NCBI RefSeq assembly: GCF_900102785.1
Contig: NZ_FNGC01000017.1
Coordinates: 26,940 to 90,939 of the forward strand
Source of the DNA: Arthrobacter sp. ok362
GTDB taxonomy: Bacteria; Actinomycetota; Actinomycetes; Actinomycetales; Micrococcaceae
Direction of reading: 5' to 3'
Length of the DNA: 64,000 bases
This document shows positions 17,377 to 26,229 of the stretch, one piece after another. The position numbers were made by a program, and so were the translations under genes. Positions within the stretch are counted from its first letter, which is position 1, and every line of letters starts with the position of its first letter. Below the pieces are notes generated by a model. The model ran no database searches, had not been told where the DNA came from, and was given only the letters and a program-made list of their open reading frames with translations.

Positions 17377-18567
17377 ATGACACAAACACAACACTACGCT
17401 CCGGGCAGAGCTAAACGCTCCGGCAGCCTTCCCCTGGCTGGCCTCCTCGCCCTCGCAGCCGCCGGCTTCATCACCATCATGCTCGAGACGCTGCCTGCCG
17501 GGATCCTTCCGGCCATGAGTGGTGACCTGCTGGTGTCGGAATCGGCCACCGGCCAGACCGTAACCGTCTTTGCCATCGGATCGATTGCAGGAGCCATACC
17601 CCTGATCAGCGCAACTATGGGGTGGCAACGCCGGAAACTGCTGCTCCTGGCCATCACCGGGTACGCGGTGACCAGCATCGTCACCGCAAGCTCAGACAAC
17701 TTCACGCTGACGCTCGTCATACGATTCATCGCCGGCGTATTCGCCGGCGTCTTGTGGGGCATCCTGGCCTCATACGCCCGCCGCATGGTCACGCCCCAGC
17801 ATCACGGCAAGGCCATCACCATCGCCCTGGCCGGCACCCCGGTCGCACTCGCCATCGGCACACCTGCCGGAACGCTTCTCGCTGGTCTGATCGGTTGGCG
17901 GTTCACGTTCGGCGTCATGGCACTTGCCGCGGTCCTTTTGATTGTCTGGATACTGGTGGCCGTGCCGGACTTCGCCGGACAGGCCAAAGGCGAACGCACT
18001 TCCGTCGGCAGGGTCTTCTCAGTGCCCGGTGTTCTGCCCGTCGTGCTCGTCACGCTCCTGTACGTGATGGCACACAACGTCCTCTACACCTACATTGCGT
18101 CCTTCCTGGCACCCGTGGGCCTTGCCAACAGCGTCAGCGCCGTGCTGCTCGCCTTCGGCGTCGCCTCCCTCATCAGCATCTGGATCACCGGCATCCTCAT
18201 CGACCGGCACCTGCGCCTCCTCATGATCGCCAGCGCCGCGCTCTTCGCACTGGCAGTACTCGCCCTGGGACTCCTGGCAGCCCTGCCCGTCGCAGTCTTC
18301 ATCAGCGCCTGGCTGTGGGGCCTCGCCTTCGGCGGAGCAGCCAGCGTGCTCCAGACCGCCGCCGCGGACGCTGCCGGACCCGCCGTCGACCTCGTTCAGT
18401 CCGTCATGGTCACCGGCTGGAACATCGGCATCGCCGGCGGCGGAATCATCGGTGGGCTCCTGCTCACCGGCCTCGGGGCCTCTTCGCTGGCCTGGGCAAC
18501 TGTCGCACTCCTCATAGCAGCACTCATCCTCGTCGTCACCGCGCGCAAGCACGCCTTCCCCGCCTAA
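17377..18567 (+). CDS. MFS transporter (DHA1 family, arabinose/drug efflux-type)
   Basis: This 396-residue inner-membrane protein has twelve predicted helices, starting MTQTQHYAPGRAKRSGSLPL. The DHA1 pattern is seen in FITIMLETLPAGILPAMSGD, VTVFAIGSIAGAIPLISATM, VIRFIAGVFAGVLWGILASY (motif C region) and GWRFTFGVMALAAV. The group exports sugars or drugs by proton antiport. An alternative start lies 15 codons upstream, but it would place the operator inside the gene. MerR control is strongly suggested by the divergent merR. The substrate cannot be told from sequence. Confidence 0.88.
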   Translation: MTQTQHYAPGRAKRSGSLPLAGLLALAAAGFITIMLETLPAGILPAMSGDLLVSESATGQTVTVFAIGSIAGAIPLISATMGWQRRKLLLLAITGYAVTSIVTASSDNFTLTLVIRFIAGVFAGVLWGILASYARRMVTPQHHGKAITIALAGTPVALAIGTPAGTLLAGLIGWRFTFGVMALAAVLLIVWILVAVPDFAGQAKGERTSVGRVFSVPGVLPVVLVTLLYVMAHNVLYTYIASFLAPVGLANSVSAVLLAFGVASLISIWITGILIDRHLRLLMIASAALFALAVLALGLLAALPVAVFISAWLWGLAFGGAASVLQTAAADAAGPAVDLVQSVMVTGWNIGIAGGGIIGGLLLTGLGASSLAWATVALLIAALILVVTARKHAFPA

Positions 18568-18767
18568 GCGCAGTTGTCCGCCAGCAAGACCCGGAACAGC
18601 GCCCCAGGGTCGCCCGGGCGTAGGTAAAACGACCGTCTTACTCCAGGATCGCGCAGTCGGCGACATGCACTTCTGGTGGCCATCAGCCAGAACAGCGGAC
18701 TGAAAGGGAAGGAACTGCCGGGGTCGGCCCAGTGTCACAGCTTCTGCTGTGCGCCACTTCGCACCTT

Positions 18768-18809
18768 CTTACAAACGAAGGATCCCGAGGGCTCTTTGAA
18801 TCGAGAACC
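18768..18809 (+). repeat. Short dispersed repeat, copy 1
   Basis: A 42-base sequence beginning acaaacgaaggat and ending gaatcgagaacc. The two ends match the copy at 21188-21229 exactly over 13 and 12 bases, with a divergent middle. A third, weaker copy is inverted at 22333-22369. Confidence 0.55.
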
Positions 18810-18832
18810 GGCGCGTGCGACAGCCCGTCTGG

Positions 18833-19992
18833 TTACTCTTCGAACTGGCGGCTGATGAATCCTGACATGCCAGGCACTGTAAATCGGACGGCGCCATGAT
18901 CCGGGGCGTAGATGAGGCCTTTAGAGATGAGGCTGGATCGGGCGACCGTCAGCTGACTCGCTGCCCGGTTCAGCCGCGAGGCCACCCGGGCAGTGGATGA
19001 CGCTTCGTCGTGGCCGTCGGCCATCGCGCGGAGATACTGGCGTTCCGCGGGTGTCGCCCGCTGCCAACGGGCCCTGAAGAAGCCTGCGTCGAGTTGTTCC
19101 GTGCCTATTTCGATGGCCAGTCGGGCGTCGTCTAGGTTGACTGTTTTGCTGGAGGCTACGTCCCAAACGGCCTTGCCGTAGGCCTGTAGGAAGAAGGGAC
19201 ACCCATCTGCTGCCGTCACGAGCGCCCGAAGGGCATCTGTGTCCACGTGCGCGCCCCGCTGGTTCATCGGGAGGCTGATGGCGTCAGCTGCCGACCCGTG
19301 GTCCAGGGCACCGATGGTGCGGTAGTCAAAGAGGCGTTCTGAGTATGACCTCGTGGCGCTCAGCTTTCCCGGGAGGTTGGGCAAGCCCGCCCCGATGATG
19401 AAGAACGGCCAGCCTTTCTGGCCGGCCATGTGCTGGACCGAAATCCGTGCATCCAGCAACTCGTCGTCCAGGTCCTGCATTTCGTCGATGAAGATCCCGA
19501 AACCACTGCGGGATTTGGCCATGGCCGTTGCTATGTCTTCAACGAGCTCTTCGAGGTCGATATCGAGGTTCCCGGAGTCCGCCCGGCCCTCCGTGGTACC
19601 GAGTGTGGCTGACACTCGGTACCACGGAGGGTCACATTGAAGGAACCGATACTGCCCAGAACACCCTTGACGTAATCCCAGCCGGACCTGGTCCGCAACC
19701 TCCGTGCGCCCGCTTCGATCGCCCGGGCCAGTTTTTGCCGTGTTGCCTTCCGGCCGTCCGGAGAGGGCTGGGCTTCTATCTGCACAACGAACCAGTCATG
19801 CCGCTCAGCCTGGGCAGCGAAGTTATTCAGCAGAACGGTCTTTCCCACGCCTCGGAGCCCGGACAGGAGCATTCCCCGTTCGGCGGCCTGGCGTTTGCTC
19901 CTGACAATCAGGCGGTCAAACGCTTCTATCTCTGCTTCGCGTCCCTCCAGCGCGGGAGGCTTGAGTCCTGATCCGGGGGCGAAGGGGTTCAT
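18833..19992 (-). pseudogene. AAA ATPase (ATP-binding protein), disrupted by a hairpin insertion
   Basis: Two overlapping leftward frames encode successive parts of one ATPase of about 370 residues. The N-terminal frame starts at 19992 (MNPFAPGSGLKPPALEGREA) and has the Walker A GLRGVGKT at residues 45-52. The second frame carries the Walker B region (GIFIDEMQDLDDE), FFIIGAGLPNLPG as sensor 1, and a C-terminal winged-helix part ending GMSGFISRQFEE. The frames switch at a perfect hairpin (19587-19631). Removing 26 bases there restores a continuous VTLRGTE-GRADSGNLDIDLEE reading. The family is common in actinobacteria; its role is not settled. The C-terminal part could start at ATG 19615, but without Walker A it would not bind ATP normally. 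Confidence 0.8.
19587..19631. repeat. Perfect 20-bp hairpin inside the ATPase gene
   Basis: The arms 19587-19606 and 19612-19631 are perfectly complementary, with a 5-base loop (ggctg). The right arm appears to be a reverse copy of coding sequence already present in the left arm. Together with the loop it accounts for the 26 extra bases that shift the frame. Confidence 0.85.
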
Positions 19993-20027
19993 GTCGGACC
20001 AGAGAAGTCTATAGAAGAATATGAGGC

Positions 20028-20049
20028 GATATAAGAATTGCTTTATATC
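20028..20049 (-). promoter_or_regulatory. AT-rich inverted repeat upstream of the ATPase gene
   Basis: gatataag and ctttatatc form an imperfect palindrome with a 5-base centre, about 35 bases before the ATPase start. The region is much more AT-rich than its surroundings and could be promoter and operator for the ATPase. Confidence 0.45.
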
Positions 20050-20166
20050 AGGGGATATTTTTTTATGGCCTCAAAAAGGCAGACAATCGGCATAGACACG
20101 CGGGGCCCCGGTCCCGGGAAGGCGGGCGCTGATTCCGGCCACGCTGATCATCCCGGGTTGAGCGTG

Positions 20167-20388
20167 TCAGCCGAGGATTTCGGCGCGTTTCTTGACGGCA
20201 TTGACGTAATCGATGAGGTCCTGCCGGGTGTCGGGTGTGGCCTTCCAGAGCAGTCCGCGCAATGGGCCTCTGACCTCTTCTTTCACGCGCAGGTGCGTCA
20301 TACCGCCCTGGTGGTCGAGCGTGAATGTGCCGACGCCGGTGAACAGACCCAGCGGCAGTCCCCCGGTCAAGATCATCACCTCGCTGAC
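20167..20388 (-). pseudogene. SRPBCC domain protein, C-terminal fragment
   Basis: The leftward frame encodes GGLPLGLFTGVGTFTLDHQG, then THLRVKEEVRGPLRGLLWKA, then DTRQDLIDYVNAVKKRAEIL. This matches the last strands and C-terminal helix of SRPBCC/polyketide-cyclase-type proteins. An in-frame TAG lies just upstream and the first half of the domain is missing, so this is a remnant. Confidence 0.65.
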
Positions 20389-20473
20389 CTACTCAGCCGC
20401 CACGCCGGCTTTGACTCTGCAGACGTCCGGCCTCGATTGCTGGCGAGGCCGGAGATGGCGTTGAATGTTGCCT

Positions 20474-21121
20474 ATGGTCGACTGGGTTCTACTCGCCAAC
20501 CTCGGCACCGCTCTCGGTACGACGGTGCTGGCCGTCGCGACGTTCATCTCCACTAGGTCAGCCAACCGGTCGGCGCGGCTGGCCGAGCGCGCACTGCTGA
20601 ACGGTTTGCGCCCCATCCTGCTGCCTTCCAACTGGTCGGATGCCCCGCAGAAGGTGCGGTTTATGGAAGGCAAGTGGATGGTCGTGCAGGGTGGCCACGC
20701 CGCCCTCGAGATCGCCGACAACACCGTGTACCTGGTGATGTCTGTGCGCAACGCCGGCACAGGGGTGGCGATCCTGCACGGCTGGCATCTGCCACCGGAC
20801 GCCAGGGCTCCGCTGGTACCAGTCGAGGAGTTCCACCGGCTGACACGCGACATCTACGTGCCGTCCAACGACGCCGGTTTCTGCCAGGTCGCCATCCGGG
20901 ACCCGAAATCGGCCGACTACCGTAATGCCACGGAGGGAGCCGCCGGCGAAGGCTTCGCCGTCGACGTGCTCTATGGAGACGCCGAAGGCTCGCAGCGCGT
21001 CGTCTCGCGGTTCTACATCACACCAGGACCCGCAGGCCTTGGCCACGACGAGGACGACACCGGCTGGCTGCTGATGGTCTCGCGCCACTGGAACCTCGAT
21101 TTGCCGGCGCCGCGCGGCTGA
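20474..21121 (+). CDS. Hypothetical protein with N-terminal membrane anchor
   Basis: This protein of about 215 residues starts at MVDWVLLANLGTALGTTVLA; the frame also allows a start three codons earlier. Residues 4-27 form one hydrophobic helix, followed by a short basic coiled stretch (STRSANRSARLAERALLNGL). A soluble beta-rich domain contains VYLVMSVRNAGTGVAILHGW, VPSNDAGFCQVAIRDPK and FAVDVLYGDAEGSQRVVSRF. The phrase NAGTGVA suggests an immunoglobulin-like or adhesin-like strand arrangement, but I do not recognise the family. It has normal high-GC codon use and looks intact. Its neighbours are a dead SRPBCC gene and a GAF-ANTAR gene, neither suggesting a role. Confidence 0.65.
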   Translation: MVDWVLLANLGTALGTTVLAVATFISTRSANRSARLAERALLNGLRPILLPSNWSDAPQKVRFMEGKWMVVQGGHAALEIADNTVYLVMSVRNAGTGVAILHGWHLPPDARAPLVPVEEFHRLTRDIYVPSNDAGFCQVAIRDPKSADYRNATEGAAGEGFAVDVLYGDAEGSQRVVSRFYITPGPAGLGHDEDDTGWLLMVSRHWNLDLPAPRG

Positions 21122-21540
21122 GCCCGGGTGGAGTCGCCGGGCGCGGGCTTTGTCATGCCTGCATCAGACCACATCTGAATCGTGGCTCTCACAAACGAAG
21201 GATTTCAAGAATGCATCGAATCGAGAACCCCGTGACCGGTCGCTCTCTAATGCGATGGGCGTGTGCCGCCGCAGAAAATCGGCTCAACAAAATTGTCACT
21301 TTCAGAAGTCGTCTGCACCAGTCCATGCGGAAGAGAGGGGCGAGTGCAGACGGGTACTGACATTGGAATGTCAGAAGTGCCGTGCACTGTCGTGCGCGGT
21401 CATGAGACAGGACAGGCCGGGCTCAGTTCAAACATCTCCATCCGTGCCAGAAACGGTCATCTGCACGAGGGGACAGCCGAAGACCCACGGGACTAGGAAG
21501 CCGATACAGCGCTTCGCGGCGTGTTGTCGGCCGACTGTCC
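21122..21540. other. Intergenic region with short repeat copy 2
   Basis: No supported gene lies in these 419 bases. The repeat copy (21188-21229, acaaacgaaggat ... gaatcgagaacc) is the only recognisable element. Sequence after it opens as LNKIVTFRSRLHQSMRKRG in one frame, which might be the decayed end of a gene but matches nothing I know. Confidence 0.45.
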
Positions 21541-22275
21541 TTACGCGTCGAAGTGGGTTCGGATGTTGCCAGCGGACAACTGTTCTACCAGTTCGGTGGC
21601 CACGTCACGCAGTTTGCGGTTGCGGTTACTGGAGACCTTGGTGAGGATCTCCATCGCTTCAGCCTGCGAGCACCTGTTCTGCGCCATGATTACCCCGCAC
21701 GCCAGGTTGATGGCAGTCCGGCTCTCCATGGCTGCCTCCAGATCCTCCGCCCGGTTCTGTGCGGTGTCGATGCGGACTGAGAGATGCAGTGTGTTGTGGG
21801 CAGCGGCGGCAAAGCCTACGGCCTTGTCGTAGACGTTTGGGGTGAAGGCGCCGGGCTTTGATGCAAAGAAGTTCAATGCGGCGCTGGCTGCGCCGCTGAT
21901 TTCCAGGGGCACCCCTAACGAGCTGTATACGCCCGATTCTGCGAATTTCCGGTTCAACTCCGGCCACCGCACATCCGACGAGACGTCGTCGATCACCACC
22001 GGGGACATCTGCCGGAGCGCTGCAATGCAGGGGCCGTCACCGATGGCCTGCTCCATCTGATCGAGCTCCACGGCGCGTTGACTGCTGCCTGCGGCAGTAG
22101 TGGGCCTACGCCTCACTTTGATGGTGACCGCACATTCGACGTTGTCGTCGGCGGCTTCAGAAACCGCGGCCGCGGCGAGCTTCGAGAGCCCGGAAAGAAA
22201 CTCAGATGCATTTTCTGCGCCCACCAGAATGCTCTGGAGCTGGTCTACAGGTTCGTTTTCCGATGTACGCGACAT
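21541..22275 (-). CDS. GAF and ANTAR domain protein
   Basis: This 244-residue cytoplasmic regulator has a GAF sensor domain at about residues 15-165 (IGDGPCIAALRQMSPVVIDD, ESGVYSSLGVPLEISGAASA). A C-terminal ANTAR RNA-binding domain at about 175-240 contains AAMESRTAINLACGVIMAQN, RCSQAEAMEILTKVSSNRN and KLRDVATELVEQL. ANTAR proteins bind tandem-hexaloop RNA and prevent transcription termination; the GAF domain supplies the signal. There is no kinase or receiver partner here, which is usual for actinobacterial GAF-ANTAR proteins. A paralogue lies at 50698-51441, and both end in RTHFDA. The target RNA is not evident nearby. Confidence 0.9.
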   Translation of the reverse strand: MSRTSENEPVDQLQSILVGAENASEFLSGLSKLAAAAVSEAADDNVECAVTIKVRRRPTTAAGSSQRAVELDQMEQAIGDGPCIAALRQMSPVVIDDVSSDVRWPELNRKFAESGVYSSLGVPLEISGAASAALNFFASKPGAFTPNVYDKAVGFAAAAHNTLHLSVRIDTAQNRAEDLEAAMESRTAINLACGVIMAQNRCSQAEAMEILTKVSSNRNRKLRDVATELVEQLSAGNIRTHFDA

Positions 22276-22332
22276 CGACCCATCTTACTTTCCTACCTGT
22301 CCTAACAGCACGACCAAGCGGAGGGTCACTCC

Positions 22333-22369
22333 TGAATTCAAGGCCCTCTTTGAATCCTTCGTTTATGAG
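22333..22369 (-). repeat. Short dispersed repeat, copy 3 (inverted)
   Basis: Read leftwards, this reads ctcataaacgaaggattcaa and continues to ttgaattc. It resembles the copies at 18768-18809 and 21188-21229 in the first 18 bases and less well afterwards. Confidence 0.4.
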
Positions 22370-22450
22370 GAACCACTCCTGCACCCATCTCAGGTGGGGG
22401 TGTTTGATAGACACTGCCGGCGCGGGCACAGCCTGCGTAGCGTGGTGGAT

Positions 22451-23428
22451 GTGGAAAGAAAAGAAGAAATCCGTGACTTCCTGATCTCGCGACGGGCGAA
22501 GATCGCCCCGGAGCAGGCCGGCCTTCCTAACTATGGCGAGCTGCGGCGTGTGCCGGGCCTGCGCCGTGAGGAAGTGGCCCAGCTCGCCGGGGTAAGCACG
22601 GACTACTACACGCGGCTGGAACGCGGCAGCATCCGCGGCGTCTCGGACTCAGTGCTCGACGCTGTGGCTTCGGCCCTTCAGCTGGATGAGGCGGAGCGGA
22701 CGCATTTAATGGACTTGGCGAGGACGGCCAACACGCCGTCCCGACGCGCAGTGCGCCGGCCACCACAGCAGCGGGTCCGTCCCGGAGTATTGCGTTTGCT
22801 GGACGGGATGACCGGAGCGGTCGCCATGGTGCAGAACGGACGTTCGGACGTGTTGGCCGCCAACCTCTTGGGCCGTGCGCTGTATGGTCCAGTATTCGAG
22901 TCCGCAGCAGTTCCTGGTCCGGAGGCTCCGGGCCGGCTGCCTAACCAGGCACGCTACCTTTTCCTCAGTCCGGGTGCCGGGGACTTCTACCCCGAGTGGC
23001 CCGCGATCGCCGCCACCACGGTCGCCATGCTGCGCTTGGAATCCGGCCGGAATTCCCACGACCGGGCACTGAACGAGCTGATCGGTGAACTCACCACCCG
23101 CAGCAGTTTGTTCGCCGGATTGTGGGCCGGGCACGACGTACGGATCCACACCACCGGGACCAAACGTTTCCATCATCCGGTCGCCGGGGACTTGTCCCTG
23201 CAGTTCGAAACGCTGGATCTCCCCGGCGACGAAGGACAGACCCTGTTCACCTTCACCGCGGAGCCCGGCTCCGCATCCGAAAACGCGCTGGCATTCCTCG
23301 CCAGCTGGGCGGCACCGCCTCCTGACATAACCACTGCCGGCGGTCCCGCCGGCGGATCCATAACCCCCGTGCGCTCCCACGCGCAGCCAGAGCGCAAACC
23401 AGGAAAGACAGGACAAACAAATGACTGA
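22451..23428 (+). CDS. XRE family regulator with MmyB-type ligand-binding domain
   Basis: This protein of about 325 residues has an N-terminal XRE HTH (RRVPGLRREEVAQLAGVSTD, YYTRLERGSIRGVSDSVLDA). A PAS-like MmyB ligand-binding domain follows, with MTGAVAMVQNGRSDVLAANL, RYLFLSPGAGDFYPEWPAIA and LIGELTTRSSLFAGLWAGHD. Structural work on this family shows binding of fatty-acid-like ligands; actinobacterial members commonly sit beside redox genes, as here. The GTG at 22451 is taken as start; GTGs at 22442 and 22445 are also possible and no clear ribosome site exists. An extra 40-residue tail (GSITPVRSHAQPERKPGKTG) is atypical. Its end overlaps the next gene by 8 bases. Confidence 0.85.
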   Translation: MERKEEIRDFLISRRAKIAPEQAGLPNYGELRRVPGLRREEVAQLAGVSTDYYTRLERGSIRGVSDSVLDAVASALQLDEAERTHLMDLARTANTPSRRAVRRPPQQRVRPGVLRLLDGMTGAVAMVQNGRSDVLAANLLGRALYGPVFESAAVPGPEAPGRLPNQARYLFLSPGAGDFYPEWPAIAATTVAMLRLESGRNSHDRALNELIGELTTRSSLFAGLWAGHDVRIHTTGTKRFHHPVAGDLSLQFETLDLPGDEGQTLFTFTAEPGSASENALAFLASWAAPPPDITTAGGPAGGSITPVRSHAQPERKPGKTGQTND

Positions 23429-24302
23429 ACAGCAAACCACCACCGAACAGAATGAAACCCCGGCCGGCAAGAAGGTCTGGTTCATCACCGGAGCGGGCCG
23501 CGGCATGGGAACCGACATCGCCAAGGCAGCCCTCGCCGCCGGCCACGCGGTGGTCGCTACCGGCCGGAACCCGGAAAGAGTCTCACAGGCCATCGGCCCG
23601 TCCAAGGACCTGCTGGCCGTGAAACTCGACGTCACCGACCCCGCCGACGCTACGGCCGCGATCGTCGCCGCCGTTGAGCGGTTCGGCCGGATCGACGTCC
23701 TGGTGAACAACGCCGGTAACTTCTACGCCGGGTTCTTCGAGGAAATCTCACCGGAGGACTTCCGGACACAGATCGAAACCACCATGTTCGGTCCCATGAA
23801 CGTCACCCGCGCCGCCCTGCCGGTCCTGCGCGCACAGCGCTCCGGCCTGCTCGTCACGATCTCCTCCACCGCCGGGATCGCCGGCGGAGAATTCCTGACC
23901 GCCTACGCCGCCTCGAAGTTCGGCGTGGAGGGCTGGGCGGAGTCCCTGGCCCCCGAGGTCGCCCCATTCGGCATCCGCACCATGATCGTGGAACCGGGAT
24001 TCTTCCGCACCGAACTGCTCACCCCGGAATCCACCCAGTACGCCGAATCCACCATCGAGGACTACGCCGAAAGGAACGAACAGACCGTCGCCGCCTGGCA
24101 AAGCATGAACGGCCTGCAGGGCGGAGACCCGGCCAGACTCGCCAACGCCCTGATCGAACTGGCCGAGCTGGACGAACCGCCGCTGCGCTTCGCTGCCGGA
24201 GCCGACGCCGTCGGACTCTTCGACACCCGGGCCAAGGCACTCCAGGCCCAGGCCGACGCGCACCGCGAACTCTCCAGCAACCTCGCCCACGACGACGCCT
24301 AA
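23421..24302 (+). CDS. SDR family oxidoreductase
   Basis: This 293-residue classical short-chain dehydrogenase has the cofactor loop TGAGRGMG (residues 27-34), LDVTDP, then NNAG (about 94-97) and the catalytic SSTAG ... YAASK (Tyr and Lys separated by three residues). VEPGFFRTEL follows the active site. An acidic residue at the end of strand 2 is absent (VATGRNPERV), which suggests NADP preference. The length and C-terminal extension fit the group annotated as oxidoreductase or Rv-type SDRs whose substrates are unknown. It overlaps the upstream MmyB gene by 8 bases, so it is probably autoregulated with that regulator. Confidence 0.9.
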   Translation: MTEQQTTTEQNETPAGKKVWFITGAGRGMGTDIAKAALAAGHAVVATGRNPERVSQAIGPSKDLLAVKLDVTDPADATAAIVAAVERFGRIDVLVNNAGNFYAGFFEEISPEDFRTQIETTMFGPMNVTRAALPVLRAQRSGLLVTISSTAGIAGGEFLTAYAASKFGVEGWAESLAPEVAPFGIRTMIVEPGFFRTELLTPESTQYAESTIEDYAERNEQTVAAWQSMNGLQGGDPARLANALIELAELDEPPLRFAAGADAVGLFDTRAKALQAQADAHRELSSNLAHDDA

Positions 24303-24445
24303 CCCTCCCTGGCGACGCCGGCCGCGTCCCTAAACCCAGGGCGCCGGCCGGCCGACCAATTCAAGCAACCCCCACAAAATTCCGTTGGACGCACGTGGCC
24401 AGCGCCTGCCCAAAACCGTCCCCACCACTTCAAGGAGAACAACCC

Positions 24446-25207
24446 ATGACAGCTAAACTGACCGGCACCGTCGCCCTAGTTACCGGCGCGAGCAGCGGCA
24501 TCGGCGACGCCACTGCCCGCCGCCTCGCCGAGCAGGGGGCATCCGTCGCCGTCGTCGCCCGCCGCCGGGAACGCCTCGACAAACTCGTTGCCGAGATCGA
24601 GGCCGCCGGCGCCACCGCCCACGCCGTCGTGGCCGACATCACCGACCGCGCCCAAGCCGAACAGGCCGTAGCGGAGGTCGTCGACCGTTTCGGCCGCCTG
24701 GACATCCTGGTCAACAACGCCGGCCTCATGCTCCTCGGCCCGATTGTTGGCGCCGATGTTGAGGAATGGGAGCGGATGATCGCCGTCAACCAGAACGGCC
24801 TGCTCTACATGACCAACGCGGCACTGCCGCACCTGCTCAAGGCCGCGAAGGACGGACCGCGGGAAGTGGCCGACATCGTGAACATCTCCTCAATCGCCGG
24901 ACGGCAGGCGTGGGCCAACTACGGCGTCTACAACATGACCAAGTTCGGGGTGAACGGATTCACCGAGGCCCTGCGCCAGGAGGTCACCAAGAAGCACGTC
25001 CGTGTCGGCGTGCTCGAGCCCGGCGCGGTCGACACTGAGCTCGTCTCGCACAACAACGAAACGATCCGGGACGAGCTCGCCGCCTCGGACGCCATCCCCG
25101 AGCCGCTGCAGCCCGGAGACATCGCCGACAGCATCGCCTTCATGGTGACCCGTCCCCGCCGATCCTCCATCGCCGAGCTGTGGGCCATGCCCACATCCCA
25201 GGCCTGA
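24446..25207 (+). CDS. SDR family NAD(P)-dependent oxidoreductase
   Basis: This 253-residue classical SDR starts at MTAKLTGTVALVTGASSGIG with AAGGAGAA seven to eight bases upstream. It has TGASSGIG (residues 14-21), VVARRRERLD (basic residues after strand 2, indicating NADP), VADITD, LVNNAGLMLLGP and ISSIAGRQAW. The active-site pattern YNMTKFGVNGF follows. The VEEWERMIAVNQNGLLYMTN block is typical of the YdfG/serine-dehydrogenase-like SDR branch. It is the second redox gene of the MmyB-led cluster, 143 bases after the first SDR and 25 bases before an aldo-keto reductase. Confidence 0.9.
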   Translation: MTAKLTGTVALVTGASSGIGDATARRLAEQGASVAVVARRRERLDKLVAEIEAAGATAHAVVADITDRAQAEQAVAEVVDRFGRLDILVNNAGLMLLGPIVGADVEEWERMIAVNQNGLLYMTNAALPHLLKAAKDGPREVADIVNISSIAGRQAWANYGVYNMTKFGVNGFTEALRQEVTKKHVRVGVLEPGAVDTELVSHNNETIRDELAASDAIPEPLQPGDIADSIAFMVTRPRRSSIAELWAMPTSQA

Positions 25208-25232
25208 GAACCACCCCGAAAGGAAGCACAGC

Positions 25233-26213
25233 ATGAAGAACGCATGCCTCGGAGACCTGGAAGTCTCCCGCATCGGACTCGGTGCCATGACCATGGCCGG
25301 CACCTACACCAGCGAGGGCGCCCTGGATAACGCGGAGTCGATCCGCACGATCCACCGTGCGCTCGAGCTCGGGGTCACCCATATCGACACCGCGGAGATC
25401 TACGGGCCGTTCCTGAGCGAGGAGATCGTCGGCCAGGCCATCAAGGGCCGCCGCGACCAGGTCAAGATCGCCACGAAGTTCGGCCTGGTCTCCCATTCCG
25501 GCGGCGGCCCCGGGGTGGTCGACAGCAGCGCGGCGAACGTGAGGTCCGCCGTCGAGGGCTCCCTCAAGCGCCTCGGCACCGACCACATCGACCTGTACTA
25601 CCAGCACCGGATTGACCGGGACACCCCGATCGAGGAGACCGCCGGTGCGGTCGCGGATCTGATCGCCGAGGGCAAGGTGCTGCACTTCGGGCTGTCCGAG
25701 GCCTCCCCGGAGACCATCCGCCGGGCACACGCCGTGCAGCCGGTCTCGGCACTGCAGACCGAGTACTCGCTGTGGACCCGCGACGTGGAGGCGGAGATCC
25801 TGCCGCTGCTGCGCGAACTCGGCATCGGCTTCGTCCCGTACTCACCGCTCGGACACGGCCTGCTGACCGGCCAGATCCGCTCCGTCGACGACTTCGCCGA
25901 CGACGACTGGCGCAAGACCAACCCGCGGTTCACGGGCGAGAACTTCCGCCGCAACCTCGCGATCGTCGACGAGGTGAAGGCCATCGGCGCCGAGATCGGC
26001 GCGACCCCCGCACAGACTGCCCTCGCGTGGCTGCTGACCCAAGGGAACGACATCGCCCCGATTCCCGGCACCCGCCGGGTCGCCCGGGTCGAGGAGAACA
26101 CCGCGGGCGACGGCGTCACCCTCACCGGCGACCAGCTCGAGCGGCTGAACACGCTCCGGGCCGCCGCAGGGGAACGCCACGACGAGGCCAACATGGCCTC
26201 GATCGACCGCTGA
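25233..26213 (+). CDS. Aldo/keto reductase
   Basis: This 326-residue TIM-barrel reductase begins MKNACLGDLEVSRIGLGAMT. Catalytic residues of the AKR family are present: Asp and Tyr in HIDTAEIYGP, Lys in VKIATKFG and His in DLYYQHRID. The NADPH-binding end shows PIPGTRRVARVEENTAG. Overall it fits the AKR13/YakC-like branch reducing aldehydes or ketones. It is 25 bases after the second SDR with AAAGGA upstream, so it is part of the same operon. A second, truncated AKR follows 16 bases later, suggesting a former tandem pair. Confidence 0.9.
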   Translation: MKNACLGDLEVSRIGLGAMTMAGTYTSEGALDNAESIRTIHRALELGVTHIDTAEIYGPFLSEEIVGQAIKGRRDQVKIATKFGLVSHSGGGPGVVDSSAANVRSAVEGSLKRLGTDHIDLYYQHRIDRDTPIEETAGAVADLIAEGKVLHFGLSEASPETIRRAHAVQPVSALQTEYSLWTRDVEAEILPLLRELGIGFVPYSPLGHGLLTGQIRSVDDFADDDWRKTNPRFTGENFRRNLAIVDEVKAIGAEIGATPAQTALAWLLTQGNDIAPIPGTRRVARVEENTAGDGVTLTGDQLERLNTLRAAAGERHDEANMASIDR

Positions 26214-26229
26214 TCAGAAGGAACAGGAC

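Noticed and set aside
18019..18738. A leftward 239-codon frame over the end of the MFS gene
   Set aside because: Its translation (Gly/Asp/Glu-rich repeats) is a shadow of hydrophobic codons on the other strand.
22100..22450. An N-terminal extension of the first MmyB regulator
   Set aside because: It is antisense to the GAF-ANTAR gene and lacks homology; the family starts a few residues before the HTH.
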